Below, piece by piece: positions 16,652-24,729 of a stretch of DNA of 46,943 nucleotides (its first letter is position 1; every line of letters starts with the position of its first letter). The position numbers and the translations under genes were made by a program. The notes under the pieces are model-generated. The model saw only the letters and a program-made list of their open reading frames with translations. It was not told the DNA's origin and made no database searches. Source of the DNA: Pseudomonadota bacterium (GTDB lineage: Bacteria > Oederibacteriota > Muellerivitia > Muellerivitales > Muellerivitaceae); contig JAJPJW010000109.1 in assembly GCA_021324075.1 (NCBI GenBank), positions 1-46,943 of the forward strand, written 5' to 3'.

Positions 16652-18039
16652 ACCACCGCCCCTCCGGTCCCCCAAAAGGTTCGAGGAAAAGGGGCTTCCG
16701 GTTCCGTTTTAGTTTCCGTGTCGCTGTTCTAACGGCGGTTCTGTGGTTTGGGGGCCCCACGGCCACGCCCTTAAGGGCGCTTTCCGGTGATCCGGACCAA
16801 CTGGCGGCCGAAAAAAACCAGACCGATATTTTCGATGAAGCCGATTCCATCTTCCAGGAAGTGTCCCGTCTTCGGGGCGAACCGATCAAGGAGCCGGTGG
16901 CCAAGAAGTTTGAAAACCAGGCCTTCTTCCGGGCTTACTACCAACGCCTTTTGGAAGAACAATATCCTCCCCCCAAAAAGAAGGACATTGAAACGGCCTA
17001 CGTCTTTTTTGGCTTTTTGCCCAGGGGGAGCGACCTGATTCAAAACTACCTGGATTCCTTCATGAAAGTTGTACAGGGGCTCTACGATCCCAAAACCAAG
17101 ACCCTCTATATCGCCGACTGGATCCAGAGCGGGAACCAGGAGGAAACACTGGCCCATGAACTGACCCACGCCCTCCAGGACCAATATTTCGGACTGCAGG
17201 CCTATTTGGACAGGGGCTCGAAGCTTTCCCTGGACGAGCAGTTCGCCCGCGCCGGCGTGATGGAAGGGGAGGCGGTTGCCATTTCGTTAAATTATTCCCT
17301 GGAAGACAGGAATACGGATTTCACCCGCTTGGTGAACATCGCCGATTGGGTAAGGCTCTCCAACCTGCTGCAAGTGGAGGGGAAAAGGGCCGTGGGGAAA
17401 AAGGCGGCCCTTAACGAAGTCATTAGTTTCCCCTATGTTTACGGCGCGGCCTTTCTCCAGAAATATGTAAGGGCCTACGGGTGGCCGGGAATGGCCTATC
17501 TTTTCCGCGATCCCCCCACTTCCACCCATCAACTGATGCATCCCGAAAGCTTTTTCCCCAGGCGGCAGAACCCCGTCCGGGTCCGGGTGGAAGACCTTTC
17601 AAAAACGGTATTGGAGGGTTATGACGGAGTTTGGGATGACACCATGGGGGAATACGGCCTCTTAACCCTTTTGAGCCAATACTTGCCGGAAGAGGATGCC
17701 CGAAACGCGGTCAAGGGATGGCGGGGGGACCGCGTGCAAGTTTATGAGGAAAAAACCTCCCACCGGCTCCTGGCCCTCGGTTATGTGATCTTCGACAGCG
17801 AATCATCGGCCGACCAGTTTTTCAGGAATTACCGGGAATTCCTAAACACGAAATACGCTGTCGACAGTTTCCTCCGGTCCGACGACACCATCCATTGGAT
17901 GTCCTTGAAGAATTCCGATGCCGAAGCCTATGTGGAACGCTTCGGACGGCGCGCCGTATTTGTGGAGGGGACCCCTTCCAGCTTGACCGCCAGGGTGCGT
18001 GGGGCCTTGTGGAATGTGGAGCAGGTCAAGAAACCGTGA
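16648..18039 (+). CDS. Exported putative zinc metallopeptidase (HExxH)
   Basis: 463 residues from TTG 16648, which overlaps the preceding stop; no other start in frame would keep the signal peptide. A basic n-region (SRKRGFRFRFSFR) and the hydrophobic VAVLTAVLWFGGP indicate export. AHELTHALQDQYF gives H170-E-L-T-H174, and VMEGEA (Glu206/Glu208) downstream is a plausible third zinc ligand. The segment around YDPKTKTLYIAD before the HExxH fits uncharacterised HExxH peptidase-like families. The C-terminal half has SADQFFRNYREF and no repeats. Substrate and role are unknown. Coupling to a sugar-type oxidoreductase gives no clear hint. Confidence 0.75.
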   Translation: MNHRPSGPPKGSRKRGFRFRFSFRVAVLTAVLWFGGPTATPLRALSGDPDQLAAEKNQTDIFDEADSIFQEVSRLRGEPIKEPVAKKFENQAFFRAYYQRLLEEQYPPPKKKDIETAYVFFGFLPRGSDLIQNYLDSFMKVVQGLYDPKTKTLYIADWIQSGNQEETLAHELTHALQDQYFGLQAYLDRGSKLSLDEQFARAGVMEGEAVAISLNYSLEDRNTDFTRLVNIADWVRLSNLLQVEGKRAVGKKAALNEVISFPYVYGAAFLQKYVRAYGWPGMAYLFRDPPTSTHQLMHPESFFPRRQNPVRVRVEDLSKTVLEGYDGVWDDTMGEYGLLTLLSQYLPEEDARNAVKGWRGDRVQVYEEKTSHRLLALGYVIFDSESSADQFFRNYREFLNTKYAVDSFLRSDDTIHWMSLKNSDAEAYVERFGRRAVFVEGTPSSLTARVRGALWNVEQVKKP

Positions 18040-18049
18040 GCAATATTGA

Positions 18050-18070
18050 GATGAGTCGTTGCGGCTCATC
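18050..18070 (+). terminator. Hairpin after the peptidase gene
   Basis: GATGAGTCG-TTG-CGGCTCATC forms a nine-pair stem (one G-T wobble) 11 bp after the stop. There is no T-tract, so termination may need Rho or be partial. Confidence 0.45.
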
Positions 18071-18106
18071 CCGGAACCAAGAGGGAAATAGCCCTTGTGA
18101 CGAACC

Positions 18107-18135
18107 TTGACACCCAGGAGTACGCTACCTAGACT
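18107..18135 (+). promoter_or_regulatory. Sigma70-type promoter for the thioredoxin gene
   Basis: A perfect TTGACA (18107-18112), a 17-bp spacer and TAGACT (18130-18135). The start of transcription would be near 18142, leaving a leader of about 130 bases. Confidence 0.6.
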
Positions 18136-18141
18136 TACACT

Positions 18142-18238
18142 GTTCTTCAATAAATGGGCCCGCGCCCGCATTGAGAACTGTGTCACCCTCATTTCCTTTG
18201 TTGGGTTTTGCCTGCATTTTGAATACGTCAATGAGGGT
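18142..18238 (+). other. Structured 5' leader of the thioredoxin mRNA
   Basis: The predicted 5' end begins a long imperfect hairpin (GTTCTTCAAT paired with ATTGAGAAC around a GGGC-ccgc-GCCC core, 18142-18179). A second stem, ACCCTCATT (18185-18193) with AATGAGGGT (18230-18238), is perfect over nine pairs. It matches no riboswitch class I know. Confidence 0.4.
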
Positions 18239-18273
18239 AGCTGGAATTCGAAATAGTTCTTTTGGAGGATGAC

Positions 18274-18603
18274 ATGGGTACTGCTCTTCATACGACCGAC
18301 GCAAATTTCAAGAAAGATGTGCTGGATTCCAATGTCCCGGTTTTGGTGGACTTTTGGGCCGAATGGTGCGGCCCCTGCCGCATGGTGGCTCCGGTTTTGG
18401 ACGAATTGGCCAAGGAATACGACGGCAAGATCAAGGTGGCCAAAGTGAATGTGGATGAAAACCAACAGGTTTCCATGGATTTTCATATCCGCAGCATTCC
18501 CACCCTGTTGTTCTTCAAGAACGGCAACATGGTGAAACAACTGATTGGCGCCCATCCCAAGGCCAAATTAGTCAGTGAAATCCAAGAAGTTATAGGAAAC
18601 TAA
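18274..18603 (+). CDS. trxA: Thioredoxin, cytosolic
   Basis: 109 residues, the usual thioredoxin length. The active site is W-C32-G-P-C35, with [15 protein letters not shown], the cis-proline in [10 protein letters not shown] and the C-terminal helix [11 protein letters not shown] all in place. It reduces cytosolic disulfides with thioredoxin reductase. The start ATG 18274 follows TGGAGGA; an upstream in-frame TTG (18262) lies within or before that site. It has its own promoter and a long leader. A lipoprotein paralogue follows 96 bp downstream. Confidence 0.95.
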   Translation: MGTALHTTDANFKKDVLDSNVPVLVDFWAEWCGPCRMVAPVLDELAKEYDGKIKVAKVNVDENQQVSMDFHIRSIPTLLFFKNGNMVKQLIGAHPKAKLVSEIQEVIGN

Positions 18604-18607
18604 TTCC

Positions 18608-18640
18608 CGGGCTCTGCCGTACATACCGGCAAGGGCCCCG
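18608..18640 (+). terminator. Hairpin between the two thioredoxin genes
   Basis: GGGC-tc-TGCCG (18609-18619) pairs with CGGCA-agg-GCCC (18627-18638) around the loop TACATAC, just after the stop. No T-tract follows, so it may only attenuate or stabilise the upstream mRNA. Confidence 0.35.
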
Positions 18641-18699
18641 TGTCAGCCTGAAGCCGCCGGTGGGAGATGTTGTCGCCGCCTGCATGAAAGAGGAATTCC

Positions 18700-19146
18700 G
18701 TGAATAAAATATTATTTGGGGGCTTTTTAGCAATCTTTCTAACCATTTGCTTTTCGGTTGGCGCCTGTTCCAAAGCCAATAGCAATTCTGCGGAATCTTC
18801 CAACCCCGACGTTCCGGCCGTGACGGAAGGCTCCTTCCAAAAGGAAGTGGTCGAATCCGACAAACCCGTATTGGTCGATTTTTGGGCCACCTGGTGCGGT
18901 CCCTGCCGTATGTACGGACCCATCGTGGACAAGGTGGCTGAGGAATATAAGGGACGGTTGAAGGTCGTGAGGATTGACGTCGACCAAAATCCGAACCTTT
19001 CCAGGAACTACCAAATCCAGGCCATCCCGGCCTCCTTCATCATGCAAAAAGGCAAAGTAGTTAAAAATTGGGTCGGCCTCGTCTCGGAGGAAGACCTCAA
19101 GCAACAGATCGACCAGGTTCTGGCCGCCTCCCTTTCCCATTCCTGA
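18700..19146 (+). CDS. Thioredoxin-like lipoprotein
   Basis: 148 residues from GTG 18700, preceded by AAAGAGGA. A lipoprotein signal peptide (KILFGGFLAIFLTICFSVGAC, lipobox SVGA-C23) is followed by a Ser/Asn-rich tether and a thioredoxin fold with W65-C66-G-P-C69 and the cis-proline in IQAIPASFIM. It should be anchored in the envelope, probably on the periplasmic side, where such proteins act in disulfide reduction or cytochrome maturation. It lies next to secD. No Asp+2 retention residue follows the Cys (Ser is next), so outer-membrane sorting is possible by the E. coli rule. Confidence 0.9.
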   Translation: MNKILFGGFLAIFLTICFSVGACSKANSNSAESSNPDVPAVTEGSFQKEVVESDKPVLVDFWATWCGPCRMYGPIVDKVAEEYKGRLKVVRIDVDQNPNLSRNYQIQAIPASFIMQKGKVVKNWVGLVSEEDLKQQIDQVLAASLSHS

Positions 19147-19212
19147 GATAATTTTTAAACCGGATTTCCAAGGTTCTTCCCGCCTCAAAAAGCCCGTTGG
19201 GGCAAGAATTCG

Positions 19213-19242
19213 TTGACAGTTTTTCGCCGGTTTCCTTATACT
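19213..19242 (+). promoter_or_regulatory. Strong promoter for the secDF operon
   Basis: A perfect TTGACA (19213-19218), an 18-bp spacer and TATACT (19237-19242), about 50 bp before the secD start. Confidence 0.65.
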
Positions 19243-19291
19243 GCCCCGGTTTTCGTGACCCTCGTTCCTTGGCAGGCATGGAGCCTCCCTA

Positions 19292-20683
19292 GTGAACCGG
19301 GCAACCCCTCTCTTTGAAAGGTCTTCAGTGTCTTTCCAAAAGTGGATGGCTCTCACTGTCATCATCATGGCCGGCGCCGCTTTCTATGCCGTTTTCCTGA
19401 ACATCACCAAGGATGAACAGGACGAGTGGCTGAAAACCCACAAAGAAAAAAAGATTACCTCCCTCAAACTGGGCCTGGATATCCAGGGCGGATTGCAGAT
19501 GAACATGGAAGTCGACCAGGACAAGATGGCCGGTAAGACCCCCCAGGAAATCTCCGATTCAGCCGACCGGGCCCTGGAAATCCTCAGGAACCGGGTGGAC
19601 GGCCTGGGTGTCACCGAACCGGTCCTGGAACGGGAAGGGGTTTCGGGCATCGTGATCCAGCTCCCCGGCCTAACCGATATTAAAAGGGCCCGGGACATAC
19701 TCCTTTCCACCGCCCAGCTCCAATTCCGCCTGGTTTCGGACCGCTACCGCATTTCGGACTACCTGGGAAAAGACGGCAAGGTGGACAATGCCAAACTGCC
19801 TTCCGGTATTACTTATCTGGCCGGCAAGGAAGACAGCGGTTATTTGTGTGAAAAAATCCTCTTAACGGGTGAAAGCCTCACCGACGCCCATGTGGAAACG
19901 GACCCGGTTGGCCGTCCCTATATTTCGTTCAAATTCAACCCTGAAGGCGGCAAGCAATTTGGCATCATTACCGGGGACAATGTTGGTCGGTTATTGGCCA
20001 TCGTTTTGGACGATCGGGTTTATTCGGCGCCGAGAATCCAAACCCGTATTCCGGGAGGGTCGGGACAAATTACCGGCAGCTTTACGGACCAAGACGCCGC
20101 GGATTTGGCCCTCATCTTGAGGGCGGGGGCCCTGCCGGCTCCCTTGAAGGTCACCAGCCAGTTTGTGGTCGGCCCCACTTTGGGGGCTGATTCGGTCAAG
20201 AGGGGGACCATGGCCGCCCTTTACGGCCTTGTCCTGGTACTCTTATTCATGGGCCTTTACTACCGTTGGTCCGGGTGGATTGCCAACGCGGGTCTTTTAA
20301 TGAACATGATTTATTTGATGGGCCTTCTGGCGGCCCTCAAGGTCACCATCACCCTTCCGGGTATCGCGGGTATTATCCTCACGCTCGGCCTGTCGGTGGA
20401 CTCGAACGTCCTGATTTTCGAGCGGATCCGGGAAGAAATGCGGGCGGGGAAGACCGTCCGGGCGGCCATTGATTCGGGATACAAACGGGCCTTGGAGGCC
20501 ATTATCGACACCCACGTCACCACCCTTATCTCGGCGGCTTTCCTGTTCCAATTCGGCACGGGCCCGGTCAAGGGCTTTGCGGTGAACTTGAGCTTGGGTG
20601 TGGCCTTGAGCTTGTTCACGGCCGTCGTCATCACCAAGATGATCTTCGACGCGCGGAAGGAATACCAGGGTCTGAGCATCTGA
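19292..20683 (+). CDS. secD: Protein translocase subunit SecD
   Basis: 463 residues, shorter than E. coli SecD but within the range of the short bacterial form. One N-terminal membrane segment (ALTVIIMAGAAFYAVFL) is followed by GLDIQGGLQMNMEV, the periplasmic P1 head, and five C-terminal segments with the RND-family motif LGLSVDSNVLIFERIREE carrying conserved Asp and Arg. It works with SecF to pull preproteins across the inner membrane using the proton gradient. GTG start after a weak GGAG. secF starts 24 bp downstream. The many large exported proteins of the window would depend on this machinery. Confidence 0.95.
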   Translation: MNRATPLFERSSVSFQKWMALTVIIMAGAAFYAVFLNITKDEQDEWLKTHKEKKITSLKLGLDIQGGLQMNMEVDQDKMAGKTPQEISDSADRALEILRNRVDGLGVTEPVLEREGVSGIVIQLPGLTDIKRARDILLSTAQLQFRLVSDRYRISDYLGKDGKVDNAKLPSGITYLAGKEDSGYLCEKILLTGESLTDAHVETDPVGRPYISFKFNPEGGKQFGIITGDNVGRLLAIVLDDRVYSAPRIQTRIPGGSGQITGSFTDQDAADLALILRAGALPAPLKVTSQFVVGPTLGADSVKRGTMAALYGLVLVLLFMGLYYRWSGWIANAGLLMNMIYLMGLLAALKVTITLPGIAGIILTLGLSVDSNVLIFERIREEMRAGKTVRAAIDSGYKRALEAIIDTHVTTLISAAFLFQFGTGPVKGFAVNLSLGVALSLFTAVVITKMIFDARKEYQGLSI

Positions 20684-20707
20684 CCCATGTCGCTTTGAAA
20701 GGCAATT

Positions 20708-21661
20708 ATGTTCCAGTGGTTTAATGAGCCTAAAATCAACTTCATGGCCCCGCGCCGGTTTTTCCTGGCCCTTTCCACACTTGGCTGCCTGGCGGGGGTC
20801 TATGCCTGCGTGCTCTTGTGGCAGGGAAAGGCCAACTTGGGTACGGATTTCGGGGCAGGAGCCCTTTTGCGGCTTTCCTCGGAAAAGAGCGTTCAAATCG
20901 ACCAAGTCCGCCAAACCTTGAAAGGCGAAGGCTATCCTGACGCCCAAATCCAGGAAGTTTCGGATGAGACTACCAAGGGTTCCAGCTTTATCATCAAGCT
21001 AAAATACGACCAAAAAAATGCGGTGGGCAGCCTGGGGGATGAAGTCGTGGGGGTGTTCAACAAAACCTTTTCCGACGCCCATTTTACGCTGCAAGGAAGC
21101 GACGAAGTGGGGCCGGCCGTTTCCGAAAAACTGCGCAACGACGCCTTCAAGGCCTTTTTCCTCTCCATGTTGGGAATCCTTATTTATATCGTGTGGAGGT
21201 TCAAAAGGTTCGAGTTTGGCGTGGCGGCGGTCATTACCACCATCCATGACGTTTTAGTGATCCTGGGTATCGTGGTTTTAACCCACCGGGAGTTCAATCT
21301 TCTCCAGGTGACGGCCCTCCTCACTTTGGCCGGTTATTCCCTGAACGACACGGTGGTCACTTTCGACCGTATCCGCGAAAACATGAAATTCCTGGTGAAA
21401 GACCAGACCTTTCTTCAACTCGTGAACCTGAGTGTGAATGAAACCCTGAGCCGGACCATTAATACCAGCGGTACGGTTTTCCTGACCCTGTTGCCCCTTT
21501 GCATCATGGGCGGGGATACGCTCAAGGATTTCGCCTTCACCTTGCTTTTGGGCGTGGTGGTCGGGACTTATTCTTCCATCTTCGTAGCCAGCCCGATTTT
21601 GGTGGAATGGGACCTGATTTCCCGTCCCAAGCCGGTCCCTTCCCCAACGGGTTCAAAGTAA
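20708..21661 (+). CDS. secF: Protein translocase subunit SecF
   Basis: 317 residues. The N-terminal segment (RRFFLALSTLGCLAGVYACVLLW) precedes GTDFGAGALLRL, a short periplasmic domain and five C-terminal membrane segments with AGYSLNDTVVTFDRIRENMK, the SecF version of the RND motif. The ATG follows GAAAGG. It is in the standard secD-secF order and forms one operon with it. Confidence 0.95.
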   Translation: MFQWFNEPKINFMAPRRFFLALSTLGCLAGVYACVLLWQGKANLGTDFGAGALLRLSSEKSVQIDQVRQTLKGEGYPDAQIQEVSDETTKGSSFIIKLKYDQKNAVGSLGDEVVGVFNKTFSDAHFTLQGSDEVGPAVSEKLRNDAFKAFFLSMLGILIYIVWRFKRFEFGVAAVITTIHDVLVILGIVVLTHREFNLLQVTALLTLAGYSLNDTVVTFDRIRENMKFLVKDQTFLQLVNLSVNETLSRTINTSGTVFLTLLPLCIMGGDTLKDFAFTLLLGVVVGTYSSIFVASPILVEWDLISRPKPVPSPTGSK

Positions 21662-21718
21662 GCCACCCGTTTCCGCGCTTTTCAACGCCAGCCGCCTTCT
21701 TTAGGATGGTTCAAGCCC

Positions 21719-22396
21719 ATGGACTTCTCTCAGAGGCTCCATCAAGTTAAAGTCCGGATGGCTGAAGCGGCGGTCCGGGCCAAGCGCCAACCAGAAGAAA
21801 TCACCCTTTTGGCCGTGACGAAAACCTTCCCGGTTGAAACCATCCGGCAAGCCTACGAGGCCGGGTTAAGGGATTTTGGCGAAAACCGGGTCCAAGAAGC
21901 TTTGGGTAAAATCAGCGACCTGCCTTCCGATATTCGCTGGCACCTTATCGGCCAGCTTCAAACCAACAAGATCAATAAAATCGTCGGAAAATTCATCCTG
22001 GTCCACTCGGTGGATTCCCAGCACTTAGCAGAAGCCTTATCGGACAGGGTCGGACAAAGGGGTCAGGACATTCTTTTGGAAGTGAATACATCGGGTGAAG
22101 CCAGTAAAAGCGGAGTGAAGCCTGAGGAAACAATGGCCATTGCGGAAAAGATCAATGGGTTGCCTCACTTAAGATTAACGGGCCTGATGACGGTGGGACC
22201 TTTGACGGAGGAGGCATCTAAACAAAGGGAAGCTTTTAAGAAGTTGAAGGGATTGTTTGATAAAATCCGTGTTAAAAATTGGGCGGGTCCGGCTTTCTCT
22301 AACCTTTCCATGGGCATGAGTTCGGATTTTGAAACAGCCATCGAGGAAGGTTCGACCCTCGTCCGGGTGGGTACGGCTCTCTTTGGCGCCCGGTAA
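21719..22396 (+). CDS. yggS: PLP homeostasis protein, YggS family
   Basis: 225 residues, a typical PLPBP/YggS length. The PLP lysine is Lys35 in LLAVTKTFP, followed by FGENRVQEA and IRWHLIGQLQTNK, and the phosphate-binding C-terminal part SMGMSSDFETAIEEGSTLVRVGTALFG is intact. It binds pyridoxal phosphate and balances vitamin B6 and amino-acid pools without a known enzyme reaction. It leads the yggS-proC-yggT-yggU order known from many bacteria. Confidence 0.95.
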   Translation: MDFSQRLHQVKVRMAEAAVRAKRQPEEITLLAVTKTFPVETIRQAYEAGLRDFGENRVQEALGKISDLPSDIRWHLIGQLQTNKINKIVGKFILVHSVDSQHLAEALSDRVGQRGQDILLEVNTSGEASKSGVKPEETMAIAEKINGLPHLRLTGLMTVGPLTEEASKQREAFKKLKGLFDKIRVKNWAGPAFSNLSMGMSSDFETAIEEGSTLVRVGTALFGAR

Positions 22397-22427
22397 TAAT
22401 AAGGTTTTGTAAATCATTTGCGGGAAT

Positions 22428-22454
22428 TACAATAAGCTGGTTTCGCGAGCGAAA
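22428..22454 (+). promoter_or_regulatory. Possible promoter and palindrome before proC
   Basis: TACAAT (22428-22433) with a weak TTGTAA (22407-22412, 15-bp spacer) is followed by the inverted repeat TTTCGC-GA-GCGAAA (22441-22454). The repeat overlaps the ribosome-binding site GAAAGGAA, so it could act as operator or translational hairpin. Confidence 0.3.
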
Positions 22455-22462
22455 GGAAACCC

Positions 22463-23284
22463 ATGAAAGTCCGGAAAAAAACGGTCGTGTTTGGCATTGG
22501 AGCCATGGGGAGCGCCCTGGTGAAGGGATGGATTGCCTCGAAGATGGTTCCCCCCTCCTTGATCACGGCGTTGGACTTGGACGCTGCCAAGCTTAAAAAA
22601 ATGGCCTCCCAATTGAAAGTCAAGGCCGCCACGGATGCGGAGAAAGCCCTGAAGGGTGCCGGCCTTATTCTCCTGGCGGTGAAGCCCCAACAAATAAGAG
22701 AACTTCTCAGCCAAAAGGGCAGTGAATTTCCCAAAAGAGCCTTGGTTGTTTCCATAGCGGCAGGGGTTTCCACTGAACAAATTGAAAAGGGGTTGCCCCA
22801 AGGCTGCCCTGTTGTCCGGGTTATGCCCAATACACCCGCGTTGTTAGGCGCCGGAATGGCGGCGGTCGCCGGTGGAAAAAGGGCTAAAAGGTCACATATT
22901 AAATTAGTGCTGGACCTCTTTTCTGCCGTTGGCCGTGCTATCCAAGTGACGGAAGACCAGATGGATATGGTGACGGCCGTATCGGGAAGCGGTCCCGCCT
23001 ATATCTTTCATATGGTTGAAGCCATGACCGAGGCTGGTGTCAAAGGGGGGCTCTCTTCCGAGGTGGCCCATCTTTTGGTGGCCCAAACGGTTTTTGGGGC
23101 GGCTCGGATGGTCCTTGAGGCCGGAAGAACCCCGGAGGAATTGCGCATTCAGGTGACCTCACCGGGCGGAACTACCCAGGCGGCCCTTGCCAAGATGGGG
23201 GAAAAGGGATTTAAAGAAACGATTCATGCGGCCATTGAGGCCGCCGCCCAACGAGGCGCGGAACTCCGCCAGATGTCGAGTTAG
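22463..23284 (+). CDS. proC: Pyrroline-5-carboxylate reductase
   Basis: 273 residues, the expected length. The N-terminal nucleotide-binding loop is VVFGIGAMGSALVKG, followed by LILLAVKPQQI, VVRVMPNTPALLGAGMA and the substrate-side SGSGPAYIFHMVEAM, plus VTSPGGTTQAAL. It makes the last step of proline synthesis, reducing pyrroline-5-carboxylate with NAD(P)H. The ATG follows AAAGGAA. Confidence 0.95.
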   Translation: MKVRKKTVVFGIGAMGSALVKGWIASKMVPPSLITALDLDAAKLKKMASQLKVKAATDAEKALKGAGLILLAVKPQQIRELLSQKGSEFPKRALVVSIAAGVSTEQIEKGLPQGCPVVRVMPNTPALLGAGMAAVAGGKRAKRSHIKLVLDLFSAVGRAIQVTEDQMDMVTAVSGSGPAYIFHMVEAMTEAGVKGGLSSEVAHLLVAQTVFGAARMVLEAGRTPEELRIQVTSPGGTTQAALAKMGEKGFKETIHAAIEAAAQRGAELRQMSS

Positions 23285-23292
23285 GGGCACGG

Positions 23293-23586
23293 ATGGCTTA
23301 TTTGATCTCCAATTTGGCTTACCTTCTGACACTCATTTGCGGGCTGGGCGCTTTTTTACTCGTGTTGGAATGGCTGGTTCACACTCTTCCGGGAGCTTGG
23401 CTTAACCCGGTGCGAAAAGGCCTATTCGAGATATCCTTTCCACTCCTTAAGTGGAGTGACCGTTTCTTTTCTTTTCGACTGGATTCCTTCAACGCCCGTG
23501 GGCTTCTAACGGCTATTTTCCTTTTAGCCGTCGGCTTTTGCGGGGTTCCCTGGCTGGTGATCCTCAGTTATTCCATGAGGAGTTGA
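23293..23586 (+). CDS. yggT: YggT family membrane protein
   Basis: 97 residues with two hydrophobic segments (LISNLAYLLTLICGLGAFLL and LLTAIFLLAVGFCGVPWLVI) flanking a loop with LNPVRKGLFEISFPLL, the usual YggT pattern of a single repeat. It lies eight bases after proC and before yggU, as in many genomes. YggT proteins have been linked to envelope or osmotic homeostasis; the molecular role is not settled. Confidence 0.8.
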   Translation: MAYLISNLAYLLTLICGLGAFLLVLEWLVHTLPGAWLNPVRKGLFEISFPLLKWSDRFFSFRLDSFNARGLLTAIFLLAVGFCGVPWLVILSYSMRS

Positions 23587-23592
23587 CCCGGA

Positions 23593-23916
23593 TTGGAAAG
23601 GGCGACGATTGATAGCGAAGATGGATGCTTGCTTTCGCTGAAAGTGATTCCCAAATCCTCCCGAAACCATATCGTAAGCGTTGAGCAAGGGGTCGTGAAA
23701 CTCAAGTTACAGGCCCCGCCGTTCGAGGGAGTGGCCAATGAAGCGGTTTTGTGGTTCCTGTCCAAGAGTTTGAAAAGGCCCAAGAGTTCCTTGACGTTGG
23801 TAACGGGGCACCATTCGCGTTATAAGCAAGTAAAGATCCAGGGAATGAAGTCCGGTGATGTGCTGGAAATTCTCAATTCGATTGTAAAGGGGAATGAAAA
23901 TGGCCGAACTGTTTGA
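23593..23916 (+). CDS. yggU: DUF167 / YggU family protein
   Basis: 107 residues. LSLKVIPKSSRNHIVSV, VKLKLQAPPFEGVANEAV and a C-terminal VTGHHSRYKQVKIQG reproduce the DUF167 core. Start TTG 23593 follows GAGGAG with nine bases of spacing. Its end overlaps the purine phosphorylase start, so the two genes are coupled. Function is unknown in the family. Confidence 0.9.
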   Translation: MERATIDSEDGCLLSLKVIPKSSRNHIVSVEQGVVKLKLQAPPFEGVANEAVLWFLSKSLKRPKSSLTLVTGHHSRYKQVKIQGMKSGDVLEILNSIVKGNENGRTV

Positions 23917-24727
23917 CCAAATCCAGGAGTCCGTAAGCGAAATCAGGAAGAACTTCTCCGCCACCCCCAAGGTCGGTATTATCCTTGGGACTGGTTTGGG
24001 CGCTTTGGCCCAAGAGATCAAGGAACCCAAGGTCATCCCTTACGGCAGGATCCCCCATTTTCCACTCTCCACGGTGGAATCCCACGCCGGGGAACTGGTT
24101 TTTGGAAAGCTGGGCAATACCCCGGTGGTGGCCATGAAGGGCCGGTTCCACCGATATGAAGGCTATAGCCTCCAACAAGTGACTTTCCCGGTCCGTGTGA
24201 TGAAGGCGTTGGGCATTAAGTATCTTTTGGTTTCCAACGCTTGCGGGGGAATGAACCGCGCCTACAACCCTGGTGACTTGATGATCATTGAAGACCATGT
24301 GAATCTGATGGGTGACAATCCTTTGATCGGCAAGAATGACGACCGTTTGGGCCCCCGCTGGCCGGATATGATCGAACCTTATTCCAAGGAGCTTATTCAA
24401 CTGGCCGAGAAGATCGCCTGGGAAAAACGGATCTCCGTTCGGAAGGGCGTTTACGTGGCGGTGACCGGGCCGAACCTTGAAACCCGTGCCGAATACCGCT
24501 GGCTGGCCAATTTTGCGGACGTGGTGGGCATGTCGACGGTGCCCGAGGTTATCGTGGCCGTCCACTCCGGGTTGAAAGTGCTTGGTATTTCGGTGGTGAC
24601 GGATAAATGCGTGGCCGACACGTTGGAGCCGGCTGATATCCAAAAGATCATCAAACACGCCCAGGAAGCCGAACCAAAATTGACGGTTTTAATGAGGGAA
24701 GTAGCCAGTCAACTGGAGAGCCAATAG
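23900..24727 (+). CDS. punA: Purine nucleoside phosphorylase (trimeric class)
   Basis: 275 residues. ILGTGLGALA, the phosphate-site FHRYEGY, SNACGGMN, GPNLETRAEYRWL with base-site Glu194, and GMSTVPEVIVA place it in the trimeric PNP/MTAP superfamily, closer to PNP. The residue equal to Asn243 of human PNP is Asp235 (VVTDKC). An Asp here is a change linked to acceptance of 6-amino purines. The next gene is mtnA, so a role on methylthioadenosine is possible. I chose ATG 23900 rather than 23894 because the AAAGGGG site then has seven bases of spacing. Confidence 0.88.
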   Translation: MAELFDQIQESVSEIRKNFSATPKVGIILGTGLGALAQEIKEPKVIPYGRIPHFPLSTVESHAGELVFGKLGNTPVVAMKGRFHRYEGYSLQQVTFPVRVMKALGIKYLLVSNACGGMNRAYNPGDLMIIEDHVNLMGDNPLIGKNDDRLGPRWPDMIEPYSKELIQLAEKIAWEKRISVRKGVYVAVTGPNLETRAEYRWLANFADVVGMSTVPEVIVAVHSGLKVLGISVVTDKCVADTLEPADIQKIIKHAQEAEPKLTVLMREVASQLESQ

Positions 24728-24729
24728 CC

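Noticed and set aside
23900-24727. Annotation as methylthioadenosine phosphorylase
   Set aside because: The phosphate and base loops are of the PNP type (FHRYEGY, SNACGGMN). MTA use is kept as a finding only.
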